From: Geomonas propionica | GTDB lineage: Bacteria; Desulfobacterota; Desulfuromonadia; Geobacterales; Geobacteraceae | Reading direction: 5' to 3' | Length of the DNA: 64,000 nucleotides | NCBI RefSeq assembly: GCF_016458235.1 | Contig: NZ_JAEMHK010000015.1 | Location: 62,001 to 126,000, forward strand | Part shown: positions 49,275 to 57,525 of the stretch, in pieces | How positions within the stretch are numbered: position 1 is the first letter of the stretch | Layout of the letters: each line of letters begins with the position of its first letter | The notes under the pieces: generated by a model | What the model was told of the DNA's origin: nothing | What the model saw: the letters and a program-made list of their open reading frames with translations, nothing else | Database searches by the model: none | Position numbers and translations under genes: made by a program

Positions 49275-49556
49275 TCACAGAACGATCTTCCTCTCCTTGG
49301 CCAGTTTGTCCTTGACCATCTTGAGCATCTTGTGCCGGTCGATGCCCTGGCCTCCCACTGCCTTGAGGGTCTGCTCCAAGAGCGCCTCGGCGTCGCGCTC
49401 CAGGTCTTCCTCCTTTTTGATGTCCTGGGCGATGGCGGCCTTGATTCCCGCCAGCACCGCGCCCCGCCCCTGTTTTTGCTGCACCAGTTGCGCGCACTCC
49501 AGGTCTCCCAGCACCTTTTCCGCCAGGCGCGCGATCTGTTCTTCCTTAAGACGCAT
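49275..49556 (-). CDS. DUF507 family protein, first of a tandem pair
   Basis: A 93-residue protein starting at MRLKEEQIARLAEKVL; GGAGGCAAG precedes the ATG at 49556. Helical and charged, ending KDKLAKERKIVL. A member of the DUF507 family. It forms a two-gene unit with the related gene 37 bases downstream. The two may form a heterodimer; function is unknown. In the pair, this copy has the longer acidic middle (KKEEDLERDAEALLEQ). Confidence 0.86.
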   Translation of the reverse strand: MRLKEEQIARLAEKVLGDLECAQLVQQKQGRGAVLAGIKAAIAQDIKKEEDLERDAEALLEQTLKAVGGQGIDRHKMLKMVKDKLAKERKIVL

Positions 49557-49667
49557 CTTGCCTCCCATTTATTAAGGGTTTCGGTTGGGCGCATTGTACG
49601 TCAACAGGGCAAAATTGCAACAGTTTTGGGGACCGCATGAGCGGCATTGTCATTAAAGAAAACAAGG

Positions 49668-49696
49668 TTGATTTCTCATAAGCTCAGACCTACAAT
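49668..49696 (+). promoter_or_regulatory. Sigma-70 promoter of the 6S-like RNA gene
   Basis: TTGATT (49668-49673), a 17-base spacer and TACAAT (49691-49696). The transcription start is predicted near 49703, just before the RNA's closing stem at 49710. Confidence 0.75.
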
Positions 49697-49702
49697 ACAG
49701 CC

Positions 49703-49900
49703 ACTACACGCTCTCTCTGCCGTGCCCGTGAGGTTATTAAAGCCCCTGCGGAATAATTTTTTGAACGGGAGCCTGTTTCGACCGTGGTGTGCTGCCCCAT
49801 TACGCGGGAATTGCCTGAAGCGGTCTACAGGAGCCCACCTGAATGGGAACTCGCTGTGAGGCCCCCCAACCGAACGACAAGGCGGAGAGAGCTGCAATAG
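49703..49900 (+). ncRNA. ssrS: Probable 6S RNA
   Basis: A non-coding region with its own promoter and terminator. The ends pair: GCTCTCTCTGCC (49710-49721) with GGCGGAGAGAGC (49881-49892), 12 bases with one G-U. The distance from end to end is 183 nt, the usual size of 6S RNA. A second stem pairs CCTGT and GACCG (49772-49776, 49780-49784) with CGGTC and ACAGG (49821-49831), leaving a large internal bubble on both sides as in 6S RNA, which binds sigma-70 RNA polymerase in stationary phase. The open reading frame in this region (49647-49859) has no ribosome site and no coding pattern. Exact ends are estimates. Other RNA classes (tmRNA, RNase P, SRP) were considered and lack their signatures. 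Confidence 0.7.
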
Positions 49901-49906
49901 AAATTA

Positions 49907-49934
49907 GGGGATCCGGCGACGGTCCCCTTTTTTT
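49907..49934 (+). terminator. Rho-independent terminator of the 6S-like RNA
   Basis: GGGGATCCG (49907-49915), loop GCGA, CGGTCCCC (49920-49927), with a one-base bulge, followed by seven T residues. Confidence 0.9.
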
Positions 49935-50012
49935 CGTCTTGCGCTCCGGTGGCTATGGATATATAGCAATGGATGGCTCGCCACTCCCTGCTCCACGGTT
50001 TCGGAGGCATGC

Positions 50013-51017
50013 ATGACTCCCCACTTCCTCCCCACCCTGGTCAACCCTCCCTTCGGAGACCCCGGCGTGTACGTCGATTTTCAGTTCGCCCGGCGCGCCA
50101 TCCTCTTCGACCTGGGGGAGATCCACCGCCTCGGTCCCCGCAAGATCCTGCGTTTGAGCGACGTCTGCATCTCCCACACCCACATCGACCACTTCATCGG
50201 CTTCGACCTGATGCTGCGCATCATGCTCGGGCGCGACATGGCGCTGCGTCTCTTTGGCCCTCCCGGCATCCTGCAACAGGTCGAGCATCGCCTCGCCTCC
50301 TACAGCTGGAACCTGATCCAGAGCTACCCCACCGAGTTCGTCATCACCGTCACCGAACTACACCCGGATGGCAGCGGGGTGCGTGCCCGCTTCAGCTCGC
50401 GCCGGGTTTTCGCCCGAGAGGACGAGGAGCGGCTCACCTTCACGGACGGCGTGATCCTGGAGGAGGAGAACTTGCGGCTGCGGGCGACCTTCCTGGAGCA
50501 CAGTATCCCCTGCCTCGCCTACGCTTTCGAGGAAAAGCTGCACGTGAACTTCATGAAGAACCACCTTGCGGAGTTGGGACTACCGGTTGGCCCCTGGCTG
50601 TCGGAGGTGAAGCGTGCCGTGCTGCGCGGTGAGCCAGACGATACCGTGATTGTGGCCTCGCTGCCAGGCCAGTCGGAAGGGCGCCGCCTTACCATCGGCC
50701 AACTCAAGGAGAAGGTGCTGCAGGTAGTGCCCGGCGAGAAGATCGCCTACGTCACCGACACCGCCTTCACCCCCGACAACCGCCGCCGCATCGTGGCATT
50801 AGCCCGCGGCGCCGACTACTTCTTCATCGAGGCCGTGTTCCTGGACGTGGATGCCGAGCGCGCCCGGGAGCGCGCCCACCTGACCGCTCGCCAGGCGGGC
50901 CAATTGGCGCGTGAGGCCGGTGCCGCGCGGGTGATCCCGTTCCACTTTTCCCCGAGGCACCTGGGCGCCGAGGAGGAACTGCGCCGAGAGGTTGAGGAGG
51001 CTTTCGCAGGTAGATAA
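50013..51017 (+). CDS. Metallo-beta-lactamase-fold hydrolase, RNase Z-like
   Basis: A 334-residue cytoplasmic metallohydrolase. The zinc motif CISHTHIDHFIG is near residues 52-63; further metal-region pieces are TFLEHSIPCLAYAFEE, YVTDTAF and VIPFHFSPRH, in the order found in RNase Z/ElaC. It lacks the typical RNase Z N-terminus, so tRNA 3' processing is possible but not sure. GGAGG precedes the ATG. It starts after the 6S terminator and ends with a shared hairpin region. Confidence 0.85.
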   Translation: MTPHFLPTLVNPPFGDPGVYVDFQFARRAILFDLGEIHRLGPRKILRLSDVCISHTHIDHFIGFDLMLRIMLGRDMALRLFGPPGILQQVEHRLASYSWNLIQSYPTEFVITVTELHPDGSGVRARFSSRRVFAREDEERLTFTDGVILEEENLRLRATFLEHSIPCLAYAFEEKLHVNFMKNHLAELGLPVGPWLSEVKRAVLRGEPDDTVIVASLPGQSEGRRLTIGQLKEKVLQVVPGEKIAYVTDTAFTPDNRRRIVALARGADYFFIEAVFLDVDAERARERAHLTARQAGQLAREAGAARVIPFHFSPRHLGAEEELRREVEEAFAGR

Positions 51018-51023
51018 GTATCC

Positions 51024-51135
51024 CCTCGCCCCCCGGGAGAGGGGCGGGGGTGAGGGCGCTGCTCATGGCAGAAACAGTGCGCGATGCCACCTCCCTCACC
51101 CGCCCTTCGGGCACCCTCTCCCGGAGGGAGAGGGT
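51024..51135. repeat. G/C-rich inverted repeat downstream of the MBL-fold gene
   Basis: CCCTCGCCCCCCGGGAGAGGG with GGGGTGAGGG on one side and CCCTCACCCGCCC with CCCTCTCCCGGAGGGAGAGGG on the other. The arms pair loosely. It belongs to the same style of intergenic repeats as 25797 and 34813 but is not the same sequence. Confidence 0.6.
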
Positions 51136-51147
51136 ATGGGACGCAAA

Positions 51148-51182
51148 AAAAGGGGGACCCGGTTACCGGGTCCCCCTTTTCT
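51148..51182. terminator. Bidirectional terminator between MBL-fold gene and Do protease gene
   Basis: AAAAGGGGGACCCGG (51148-51162) pairs with CCGGGTCCCCCTTTT (51166-51180) over a three-base loop; an A-run precedes and T residues follow, so it serves both convergent genes. Confidence 0.93.
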
Positions 51183-51204
51183 CATTCACATCATGTATCC
51201 GCTT

Positions 51205-52581
51205 CTAGTCGAGCCTGAGCGCCACGAACAGGGAGGTATCCCCCCTTCTGAGCAGCATCTTCAGGTACCCGCCCTTCTTGACGGCCCCGACCACCTTGCT
51301 GTAGTCCTTGGCGCTGGAGATGCGCACCCCGTTGATCTCCCGGATCAGGTCCCCCTCGACGATGCCGGCCTTCTCCGCGACACTGTCGGCCTGCACGTCA
51401 GTTACCAGGACACCTTTCTCTCCCTGCAGCCTCATTTGCTGGGCGCGTTCCGGGGTCAGGTCGGTGACCTTCAGCCCGAGGCGGTCGCCGGTGACCGTGC
51501 CGTCCTCGTCCTCTCCGCCGTCTTTCAGCTTCTCAATGGCGACCTGGAGCGGCACCTGCTTGCCGTCGCGCAGTACCACGAGCTTCACATGCTTGCCCAC
51601 CGGGGTCGCCGCCACGCGGCGCGGCAGTTCCGCCATGTCCTTGATGACATGACCGTCGTACTCGAGGATGATATCGCCACCCTTGACGCCGGCCTTTTCG
51701 GCGGGGCTATCCTTCATGACCTCGGCCACCAGGGCGCCCTGCTCGCTCTCCATACCGAAGGACTTGGCCAAGTCCTGGGTCACCATCTGTACGGAAACGC
51801 CCAGCCAGCCGCGGGTCACCTTACCGCTTTCCTTGAGTTGCGGCAGGATCTCCTTGGCCATGTTCACCGGAATCGCGAAACCGATCCCCTGTCCGCCGGC
51901 TACGATGGCTGTGTTGATGCCGATCACCTCGCCGTCGGTGTTGAAGAGCGGGCCACCGGAGTTGCCCGGGTTGATGGAGGCATCGGTCTGGATGAAGTCG
52001 TCGTACGGGCCGCTGCCGATCACCCTGCCTTGGGCGCTGATGATGCCGGCGGTGACGGTCTGGCTCAGGCCGAAGGGGTTACCGATGGCCATGACCCAGT
52101 CGCCGACCTCCATCTTGTCGCTGTCGCCCAGGGGCGCTACCGGCAGGTGCGCCTTGGCGTCGATCTTGACCAGGGCCAGGTCGAGCTTGTCGTCGCGCCC
52201 CTTCACCTCGCCCTTGAACTCGCGACCGTCAGAGAGCTTGACCTTGATGTCGTCGGCATCCTTCACCACGTGGTTGTTGGTGATGATGTAGCCGTCATCG
52301 CTGATGATGAAGCCCGAGCCCATGCTTTGCTGCTTATGGGGTTGCTGGCGCGGGGCCTCGAAGAACTTGTCGAAATACTCTTGGAAGGGATCGCCGCCCG
52401 GATGCTGCCGCTTCTTCATGGCGATGGTCTTGGAAGTGCTGATGTTGACTACCGCTGGCTTCAGTCTCTTGGCAAGCTTGGCGAAGTCGGGGGTGAGCGT
52501 CGTGGCGCCCGCGACGGTGGAGAAAACGGAGGAGAGAAATAAGCTAAACACCAGAAATCTTGCGACGATTGCTGCCTGCAT
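51205..52581 (-). CDS. degP: Do/HtrA-family periplasmic serine protease (DegP-like)
   Basis: A 458-residue exported protease/chaperone that removes damaged envelope proteins. Start MQAAIVARFLVF at 52581 with AGGAGG five bases upstream; signal peptide follows. The catalytic triad is His104 (NNHVV), Asp134 (LDLALV) and Ser208 (GNSGGPL). Two PDZ domains follow (about 255-345, beginning GWLGVSVQMV, and 370-455, with GVLVTDVQADSVAEKAG). TTGACA/17/TAGCTT lies upstream. An OmpR-type regulator gene lies just upstream in the same direction but behind its own terminator. Confidence 0.95.
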   Translation of the reverse strand: MQAAIVARFLVFSLFLSSVFSTVAGATTLTPDFAKLAKRLKPAVVNISTSKTIAMKKRQHPGGDPFQEYFDKFFEAPRQQPHKQQSMGSGFIISDDGYIITNNHVVKDADDIKVKLSDGREFKGEVKGRDDKLDLALVKIDAKAHLPVAPLGDSDKMEVGDWVMAIGNPFGLSQTVTAGIISAQGRVIGSGPYDDFIQTDASINPGNSGGPLFNTDGEVIGINTAIVAGGQGIGFAIPVNMAKEILPQLKESGKVTRGWLGVSVQMVTQDLAKSFGMESEQGALVAEVMKDSPAEKAGVKGGDIILEYDGHVIKDMAELPRRVAATPVGKHVKLVVLRDGKQVPLQVAIEKLKDGGEDEDGTVTGDRLGLKVTDLTPERAQQMRLQGEKGVLVTDVQADSVAEKAGIVEGDLIREINGVRISSAKDYSKVVGAVKKGGYLKMLLRRGDTSLFVALRLD

Positions 52582-52609
52582 GGCTACCTCCTGGGATTTG
52601 AGTACGGTA

Positions 52610-52638
52610 AAGCTAATACTGCACCGGTACTTTGTCAA
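52610..52638 (-). promoter_or_regulatory. Sigma-70-type promoter of the Do protease gene
   Basis: On the minus strand TTGACA (52633-52638), a 17-base spacer and TAGCTT (52610-52615), 28 bases before the protease start. Confidence 0.6.
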
Positions 52639-52666
52639 GCCTTCCCACCGGGGAGCGGCTTTAACG

Positions 52667-52714
52667 AAAAAAAACGGACCTCCCCCAGGCCGCTATGGCC
52701 AGGAGAGGTCCGTT
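52667..52714 (-). terminator. Rho-independent terminator of the OmpR-type regulator
   Basis: On the minus strand AACGGACCTC pairs with GAGGTCCGTT (plus 52673-52682 and 52705-52714), with an inner CTGGCC/GGCC stem, followed by a run of T (plus-strand A-run 52667-52674). Confidence 0.9.
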
Positions 52715-52746
52715 GCTCGGACTAGAAGGGTGACACCGGTTGGCGG

Positions 52747-53421
52747 CTACTCTTCTTCTTTGAGGATGTAGCCCACGCCCCTGACGGTGTGGATCAGCTT
52801 CTTGTCAGCTTCACGGTCGATCTTCTTACGCAGATAGTTCACGTAGACGTCGATGATGTTGGTGAAGCTGTCGAAGGTGTAATCCCAGACGTGCTCGGCG
52901 ATCATGGTCCTGGTAAGCACCTGGTGCGGGTTGCGCATGAAGTACTCGAGCAGGCCGTATTCTTTGGCGGTAAGATCGATTTCCTTGTCCTTGCGCCATA
53001 CCTTGTGGGTAACCGGGTCGAGACGGAGGTCGGCGAAGCGGATCTCGGCGCCGCGGTCGAGCTCGCTCCTTCTCATCAGCGCACGGACGCGGGCCAACAG
53101 CTCGGCGAAGGCGAACGGCTTGGTCAGGTAATCGTCGGAACCGGAGTCCAGACCAGCCACGATATCTTCTACGGAGTCCTTCGCGGTGAGCATCAGAATC
53201 GGGGTGACGTTCTTACGCTCCCTGAGTTCCTTCAGCACGGAAAGGCCGTCTTTTTTCGGAAGCATCCAGTCAAGTACGATGAGATCGAACGGCTTCTCCA
53301 GCGCAAGCTTCAGTCCCTCTTCACCGTCGGCGGCCGTGTGGACTTCGTACTGCTCCTCCTCGAGTCCGCGCTTAATGAAGCTGGCAACCTTTTTTTCGTC
53401 TTCTACCACCAAGATTCTCAT
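52747..53421 (-). CDS. OmpR/PhoB-family response regulator
   Basis: A 224-residue transcription factor. The receiver domain (1-118) has Asp51 in LIVLDWMLPKKDG and Lys in YLTKPFAFAEL. The winged-helix DNA-binding domain (about 125-222) has LTAKEYGLLEYFMRNPHQVLT-type sequence and IDVYVNYLRKKID, ending HTVRGVGYILKEEE. No histidine kinase is adjacent, which is unusual for this family. It follows the PEP-synthase/PPDK regulator gene after 33 bases and so may be transcribed from that gene's promoter. GAGAGGAA precedes the ATG. Confidence 0.93.
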   Translation of the reverse strand: MRILVVEDEKKVASFIKRGLEEEQYEVHTAADGEEGLKLALEKPFDLIVLDWMLPKKDGLSVLKELRERKNVTPILMLTAKDSVEDIVAGLDSGSDDYLTKPFAFAELLARVRALMRRSELDRGAEIRFADLRLDPVTHKVWRKDKEIDLTAKEYGLLEYFMRNPHQVLTRTMIAEHVWDYTFDSFTNIIDVYVNYLRKKIDREADKKLIHTVRGVGYILKEEE

Positions 53422-53454
53422 GTTGATTTCCTCTCTTTGAAATTATGTCGACCT

Positions 53455-54267
53455 CTAATCGTGCCTGATATCACCATGAAGCCTGCTTAAAATCTCGGCG
53501 GCAGACTCCTCAACCGATTTGTTGGTTACGTCGATCACCAGCCAGGCGGGGTGGGCCCGGTAAAAGCGCCGACAGTAGGCCAGTTCTTCCTCGACCTGCC
53601 TGTAGTCGGCGTAACTGCCGCGCGGGCTCTGCCTCAGGTTCCTGAGCCGCGCGCAACGTATATCGACCAGCCGCTGCGTGTCGATAATGAGACCTACCAC
53701 CCGTTCCGGCTCCACCTCCTCCAGCTCCGGGGGAGGGTCGATTCCCTGGATGATGGGCACGTTCGCCACCTTGTACCCCTTGTGGGCCAGGTACATGGAG
53801 AGCGGAGTCTTCGACGAGCGGGACACGCCGATCAGGACGATGTCCGCCTTGTGCAGGTTGCGCGGCTCCTGGCCGTCGTCCTGCTTCACGGTAAAATCAA
53901 CCGCCTCCATGCGGCGGTAATACTCGGAGTTCATCTCATACTGCAGGCCGGGAAGCTTCTGCGGCCTCATCTCCAGGAACTCGGCCAGCTTGAAGAGAAG
54001 CGGGGTGATCAGGTCCACCGCATCCAGCTGTCTCGCCTCGCACTCGTTCCTGACGAACTGGGCCAGTTCCGTGTTCACCAGCGTATAAAAGATAATGCCG
54101 GGTTGCCGGTCCACCTCGTCCAGGGCCTTGATAATGTCGTCGCGGTTCCTGATCTGCCCGACCCGGCGCAGGCGGACATCCACGTCCTTGAACTGGGTCA
54201 GCGCGGCCCGCGCCACCCGCTCGACGGTCTCACCCGTCGCATCCGAAAGTAAATAAACGTGGTACAT
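53455..54267 (-). CDS. Pyruvate-phosphate dikinase/PEP-synthase regulatory protein (DUF299)
   Basis: A 270-residue bifunctional kinase/phosphorylase that switches PEP synthase or PPDK off and on by ADP-dependent phosphorylation. Signatures are [19 protein letters not shown] at the start, the P-loop [18 protein letters not shown] (about residues 148-165) and [16 protein letters not shown]. The length agrees with the family. The target gene is not in the window. Located 33 bases upstream of an OmpR-type regulator on the same strand. A promoter lies at 54333-54361. Confidence 0.94.
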   Translation of the reverse strand: MYHVYLLSDATGETVERVARAALTQFKDVDVRLRRVGQIRNRDDIIKALDEVDRQPGIIFYTLVNTELAQFVRNECEARQLDAVDLITPLLFKLAEFLEMRPQKLPGLQYEMNSEYYRRMEAVDFTVKQDDGQEPRNLHKADIVLIGVSRSSKTPLSMYLAHKGYKVANVPIIQGIDPPPELEEVEPERVVGLIIDTQRLVDIRCARLRNLRQSPRGSYADYRQVEEELAYCRRFYRAHPAWLVIDVTNKSVEESAAEILSRLHGDIRHD

Positions 54268-54332
54268 CCGTAGTCACCCGAAAAGTGCCGTTCTACCAAG
54301 GCTTTACCAGCCAAATCGCCAAACTCATTAGA

Positions 54333-54361
54333 TATATACCATGTTTTTTCATTTTAGGCAA
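54333..54361 (-). promoter_or_regulatory. Sigma-70 promoter of the dikinase-regulator gene
   Basis: On the minus strand TTGCCT (54356-54361), a 17-base spacer and TATATA (54333-54338), about 65 bases before the start at 54267. The surrounding 54330-54480 stretch is A+T-rich. Confidence 0.6.
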
Positions 54362-54465
54362 AACTAAAATTTAATGGGAAACGCTTCTGTAAAAACTTAT
54401 CGGCACATCTCCGAAAAATTTTAATTATAATTACGCCCTAGTTTTTTTGGATGTCAAGGTTTTCA

Positions 54466-54495
54466 TTGCCATTTCCTTTATTTCTCTGGTAGTTT
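54466..54495 (+). promoter_or_regulatory. Possible sigma-70 promoter of prmA-rsmE
   Basis: TTGCCA (54466-54471), an 18-base spacer and TAGTTT (54490-54495), about 40 bases before the prmA start. Confidence 0.35.
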
Positions 54496-54536
54496 AATCC
54501 GGCAAGACGGAACCCAAAAGGAGAAGCAAACTCATT

Positions 54537-55457
54537 ATGATTACAGATTGGGCGGAAATCGCCTGTGACGTCCCGGCCGAGATGGTCGACACATTAGCGG
54601 ACTTCTTAGTGGAACTGACCGGCAACGGCGTCGGCGTGGACAACCTGCACCTGGATACCTTTTCCCTGGATACCCTGGAAGACAGCAGCATCAAGACTGT
54701 CAAGGGGTACCTCCCCCTGGACGACTCCCTGGAGGACATGCGCATCAAGGTGGAGCAGTTCCTGGCCCAGCATGGGCCGGACTTTCCCGGTTTCGTCTAC
54801 GCCCCGCCGGTAGTCACCATCATCAAGAACGAGGACTGGGCCAACAACTGGAAGGTGCACTTCAAGCCGGTGCGCATCGGCAAGCGGCTGGTGATCAAGC
54901 CGACCTGGGAGGAGTACCAGCAGGTCGAGGGTGACCTGGTGATCCAGATCGACCCCGGCATGGCCTTCGGCACCGGCGCCCACCCCACCACCAAGATGTG
55001 CCTGGAAGCCCTGGAGCGGATCGCCTTTGCCTGCCCGGAGGCGAAACTCCCCAACCCCGTCCTTGACGTCGGTACCGGTTCCGGCGTGCTCAGCATCGCC
55101 GCCGCGCTTCTGGGCGCCACCGAAATCACCGCGGTCGATATCGACCCGGAGGCGGTCCGGGTGACCCAGGAAAACCTTGAGTTGAACGGCGTCGACGGCG
55201 TGGTCAAAGCCTCCACCACCGACCTGTCCCAGCTTCCCAGCGGCTATGCCGTCGTGGTCGCCAACATCCTCGCCGAGGAACTGGTGCGCCTCTCCGACCA
55301 GCTCACCTCCCGCGTGGCACCTGGCGGCTGGCTGATCCTCTCCGGCATCCTCACCGAGAAGGAGGAGTTTGTCCGCGCCGGCTTCCCCGGCCTTGAGCTC
55401 GTGGAAAACCCGCGGGAGCTGGAGTGGTCCTGCCTCACCCTGAGAAAGCCGCTCTAA
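54537..55457 (+). CDS. prmA: Ribosomal protein L11 methyltransferase
   Basis: A 306-residue S-adenosylmethionine-dependent enzyme that methylates ribosomal protein L11. The SAM site LDVGTGSGVLSIAAALLGA is in the C-terminal half and VVANILAEELVRLSD is the PrmA catalytic-region signature; the N-terminal L11-recognition part (about 1-75) is present. AAAGGAG lies 13 bases before the ATG, a wide spacing. The next gene, rsmE, starts three bases after the stop, so they form an operon. Both act on the ribosome. Confidence 0.95.
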   Translation: MITDWAEIACDVPAEMVDTLADFLVELTGNGVGVDNLHLDTFSLDTLEDSSIKTVKGYLPLDDSLEDMRIKVEQFLAQHGPDFPGFVYAPPVVTIIKNEDWANNWKVHFKPVRIGKRLVIKPTWEEYQQVEGDLVIQIDPGMAFGTGAHPTTKMCLEALERIAFACPEAKLPNPVLDVGTGSGVLSIAAALLGATEITAVDIDPEAVRVTQENLELNGVDGVVKASTTDLSQLPSGYAVVVANILAEELVRLSDQLTSRVAPGGWLILSGILTEKEEFVRAGFPGLELVENPRELEWSCLTLRKPL

Positions 55458-55460
55458 CGG

Positions 55461-56201
55461 ATGCGCAGCTTCTTCCTGGGAGACAACGCAGTCGGCGACG
55501 GTGAAGCCACCGTCACCGGCGAGCTGTACCGGCACATGGCGCGCGTGCTGCGGCTCAAAGAGGGGGTCGAGGTCGAGTTGGTGGACGGCGACGGCAGGCG
55601 CCACAGCGGCGTGATCGCCGAGGTGGGTGCCAAGAGCCTCACCGTCCGCATCGACGCTACCACCGCGGCACCCGAGCCGGAGCCGGGTCTGCGCATTACC
55701 CTGTACCAGGGGCTCCCCAAGGGGGACAAGCTCGACCTGATCCTGCAAAAGTGCACCGAGCTCGGCATTGCCGAAGTGGTCACCTTCGATGCCGCCCGCT
55801 CGGTGGTCAAGCTGCGCGGGGAGAAGACGGCGGGCAAGCAGGCCCGTTTCGAGAAGATCGTGCAGGAAGCTGCGCGCCAGTGCGGGCGCAGCTCCGCCCC
55901 CCGGGTCGCCATCGGCGGGAGCCTAAAAGAGGTGCTGCGCGATGCGCCGCAGACGGTGAAGCTGCTTTTGTGGGAAGGGGAAGAGAAGACGACCTTGCGG
56001 GAGTGCCTGGAACGTTACCAGGCGCCGGAGAGCGTGGCCGTGGTGGTCGGGCCGGAGGGTGGGCTGACCACGGAAGAAGTGGCCACCGCCCTTGCCTGCG
56101 GCTTCACCCCGGTGACGCTGGGGAAGCGGATACTGCGCACGGAGACCGCCGGACTGGCGCTGGTTTCCATACTGCAATTTCATTGGGGAGACTTGGGGTG
56201 A
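55461..56201 (+). CDS. rsmE: 16S rRNA m3U1498 methyltransferase
   Basis: A 246-residue SPOUT-fold enzyme that methylates U1498 in 16S rRNA. The start MRSFFLGDNAVGDG lies directly after prmA. Family marks are ITLYQGLPKGDKLDLILQKCTELG, SARPRVA-like SSAPRVAIGG and VVVGPEGGLTTEEV, and the C-terminal GKRILRTETAGLALVSIL with the knot. Complete. It is translated from the same message as prmA, with only three bases between. Confidence 0.96.
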   Translation: MRSFFLGDNAVGDGEATVTGELYRHMARVLRLKEGVEVELVDGDGRRHSGVIAEVGAKSLTVRIDATTAAPEPEPGLRITLYQGLPKGDKLDLILQKCTELGIAEVVTFDAARSVVKLRGEKTAGKQARFEKIVQEAARQCGRSSAPRVAIGGSLKEVLRDAPQTVKLLLWEGEEKTTLRECLERYQAPESVAVVVGPEGGLTTEEVATALACGFTPVTLGKRILRTETAGLALVSILQFHWGDLG

Positions 56202-56217
56202 CAGCGGAAGCCGCACC

Positions 56218-56275
56218 TCCTCTGTCCTTGAGGGGACACACAGGGGGACAGGCACCTGGCGGAGCCAGTCCCCTA
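56218..56275. repeat. GGGGACAGGCACCTGGC... palindromic repeat after rsmE
   Basis: GGGGACAGGCACCTGGC (from 56244) pairs with GCCAGTCCCC (to 56273), giving CTGGC-GGA-GCCAG and an outer GGGGAC/GTCCCC stem, with a second small GTCC/GGAC pair before it. The sequence resembles a palindromic element widespread between genes in other bacterial genomes (recollection, not searched). It may serve as a terminator. Confidence 0.6.
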
Positions 56276-56288
56276 ACGGAGCAGTACC

Positions 56289-56615
56289 CTACTTGAGCGC
56301 GATCACGAGCGCCACAATCGAGACCAGCAGGGACACTCCCGCCACCCCCATGAGCACCTTCTCGCGGGCCAGCACCACCTTGAGCGTCTTGATGGCGAGC
56401 TGCAGATGCCCCGAGGTCTCCAGGAGCGCCCGCTCCAGTTTTCGGTTCTCCTCTTCCAACTGATGCAGCCTCGCCTCCATGCCTCCCGGGGAGCCAGGTC
56501 CCATAAAGCGCCCTTTGGCCCGGCTGGCCATGTCCGCCACCATGGGGAGATTCTCCATCACCCGCCCCCACGGAATCCTCGTCGCCGCAATCTTGGCTAT
56601 GCTCCAGATGCTCAT
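56289..56615 (-). CDS. Small coiled-coil protein with one C-terminal membrane segment
   Basis: A 108-residue protein. The N-terminus is soluble and Met/Arg-rich, the middle (about 45-85) is a charged heptad-like helix (EARLHQLEEENRKLERALLE), and the end (about 87-107) is a hydrophobic membrane segment. GGAGG stands five bases before the ATG. It stands alone between repeats. I do not recognise a family; a membrane-anchored scaffold is a guess. Confidence 0.65.
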   Translation of the reverse strand: MSIWSIAKIAATRIPWGRVMENLPMVADMASRAKGRFMGPGSPGGMEARLHQLEEENRKLERALLETSGHLQLAIKTLKVVLAREKVLMGVAGVSLLVSIVALVIALK

Positions 56616-56654
56616 GATGCCCTCCTTTATCTATTCCCCAGCTGAATAACCTAA

Positions 56655-56695
56655 ATCAAATCCCCCCCGTCCCCCCATTTGCAAAGGGGGAGCCT
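56655..56695. repeat. Dispersed CAAATCCCCCCCGTCC repeat
   Basis: CAAATCCCCCCCGTCCCCCC with TTTGCAAAGGGGGAG; same family as 6431-6473 and 24001-24206. Confidence 0.75.
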
Positions 56696-56712
56696 CAGGC
56701 CAAGACCTCGAA

Positions 56713-57414
56713 TTAATTTGAAACCATCTCGACGAAGCGGCGCGCGAAGAGCGGTCCCTTCGCCTCATCCTCGTGCTTGAAGAAGACGAAGGCTTCACTC
56801 CATCCCCTGCCGCGCACCAGCTCCGCCCACTTTCTCAACTCATCCACCTGGTAATCCGGGCGTCTCAGCCGCAAATACCCCCAGGTCGCCGTCGCTACCG
56901 CCGGAATCTCCAGCTCGCCCTCGATGTCGGCGATGCAGAGCGCGGCGTCGTTTCTATGCAAAAGCGCGAAGACCTCGTCGTCAAGCCAGGAGCGGTGGCG
57001 AAACTGCAGGGCCACCCGGCGCCCCGGCGGGATCAGCGCCAGCAAATCGTGCAGCAGAGGCAGGTCCTTCTTGAGGCTGGGGGGAAGCTGGAACAGCACC
57101 GCGCCCAGCCGCCTTCCCAGGACGCCGGCGACGTCGAAGAGATAGGAGACCTGGTCGGCGACGTCGCGCAACCGGTTCACGTGGGTGATGCGCTGCGGCG
57201 CCTTGAGCACGAACCTGAAGGTCTCCGGGACCTGGTCGCACCACCCCGCCAGCATGGTGTCTTTGGGCATGCGGTGGAAGGTGTTGTTGATTTCCACGCT
57301 GTTGAACTGCCCGCCGTAGTACTGCAGCATTGCGCGGGAGGGGAGGTCGGCGGGGTAGAAGCTCCCTTTCCACTCGGTGTAGGAATAACCGCTGGTGCCT
57401 ATGTACAGGAGCAC
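56713..57414 (-). CDS. DUF72 family TIM-barrel-like protein
   Basis: A 233-residue protein of the DUF72 (YecE) family, with LLYIGTSGYSYTEWKGSFYP at the start, FNSVEINNTFHRMP and RFVLKAPQRITH further on, and FVFFKHEDEAKGP near the end. The start is taken as GTG at 57414 because GGAGG lies six bases upstream and the family begins there; the ATG at 57447 has no ribosome site. Function of the family is unknown. Confidence 0.88.
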   Translation of the reverse strand: MLLYIGTSGYSYTEWKGSFYPADLPSRAMLQYYGGQFNSVEINNTFHRMPKDTMLAGWCDQVPETFRFVLKAPQRITHVNRLRDVADQVSYLFDVAGVLGRRLGAVLFQLPPSLKKDLPLLHDLLALIPPGRRVALQFRHRSWLDDEVFALLHRNDAALCIADIEGELEIPAVATATWGYLRLRRPDYQVDELRKWAELVRGRGWSEAFVFFKHEDEAKGPLFARRFVEMVSN

Positions 57415-57525
57415 GGCGCACCTCCGACCCTGGTTCGCTTCAGTCACAGCAACATGTTATACAACAGAGGTGCGCCGGCACAAGGCAAACTAATGTAAAT
57501 CCCCCCGGCAGCTCCCTCATCTGAC

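Noticed and set aside
49647..49859. 70-residue open frame over the 6S-like RNA region
   Set aside because: No ribosome site, no coding bias, and the same bases form the RNA's stems.
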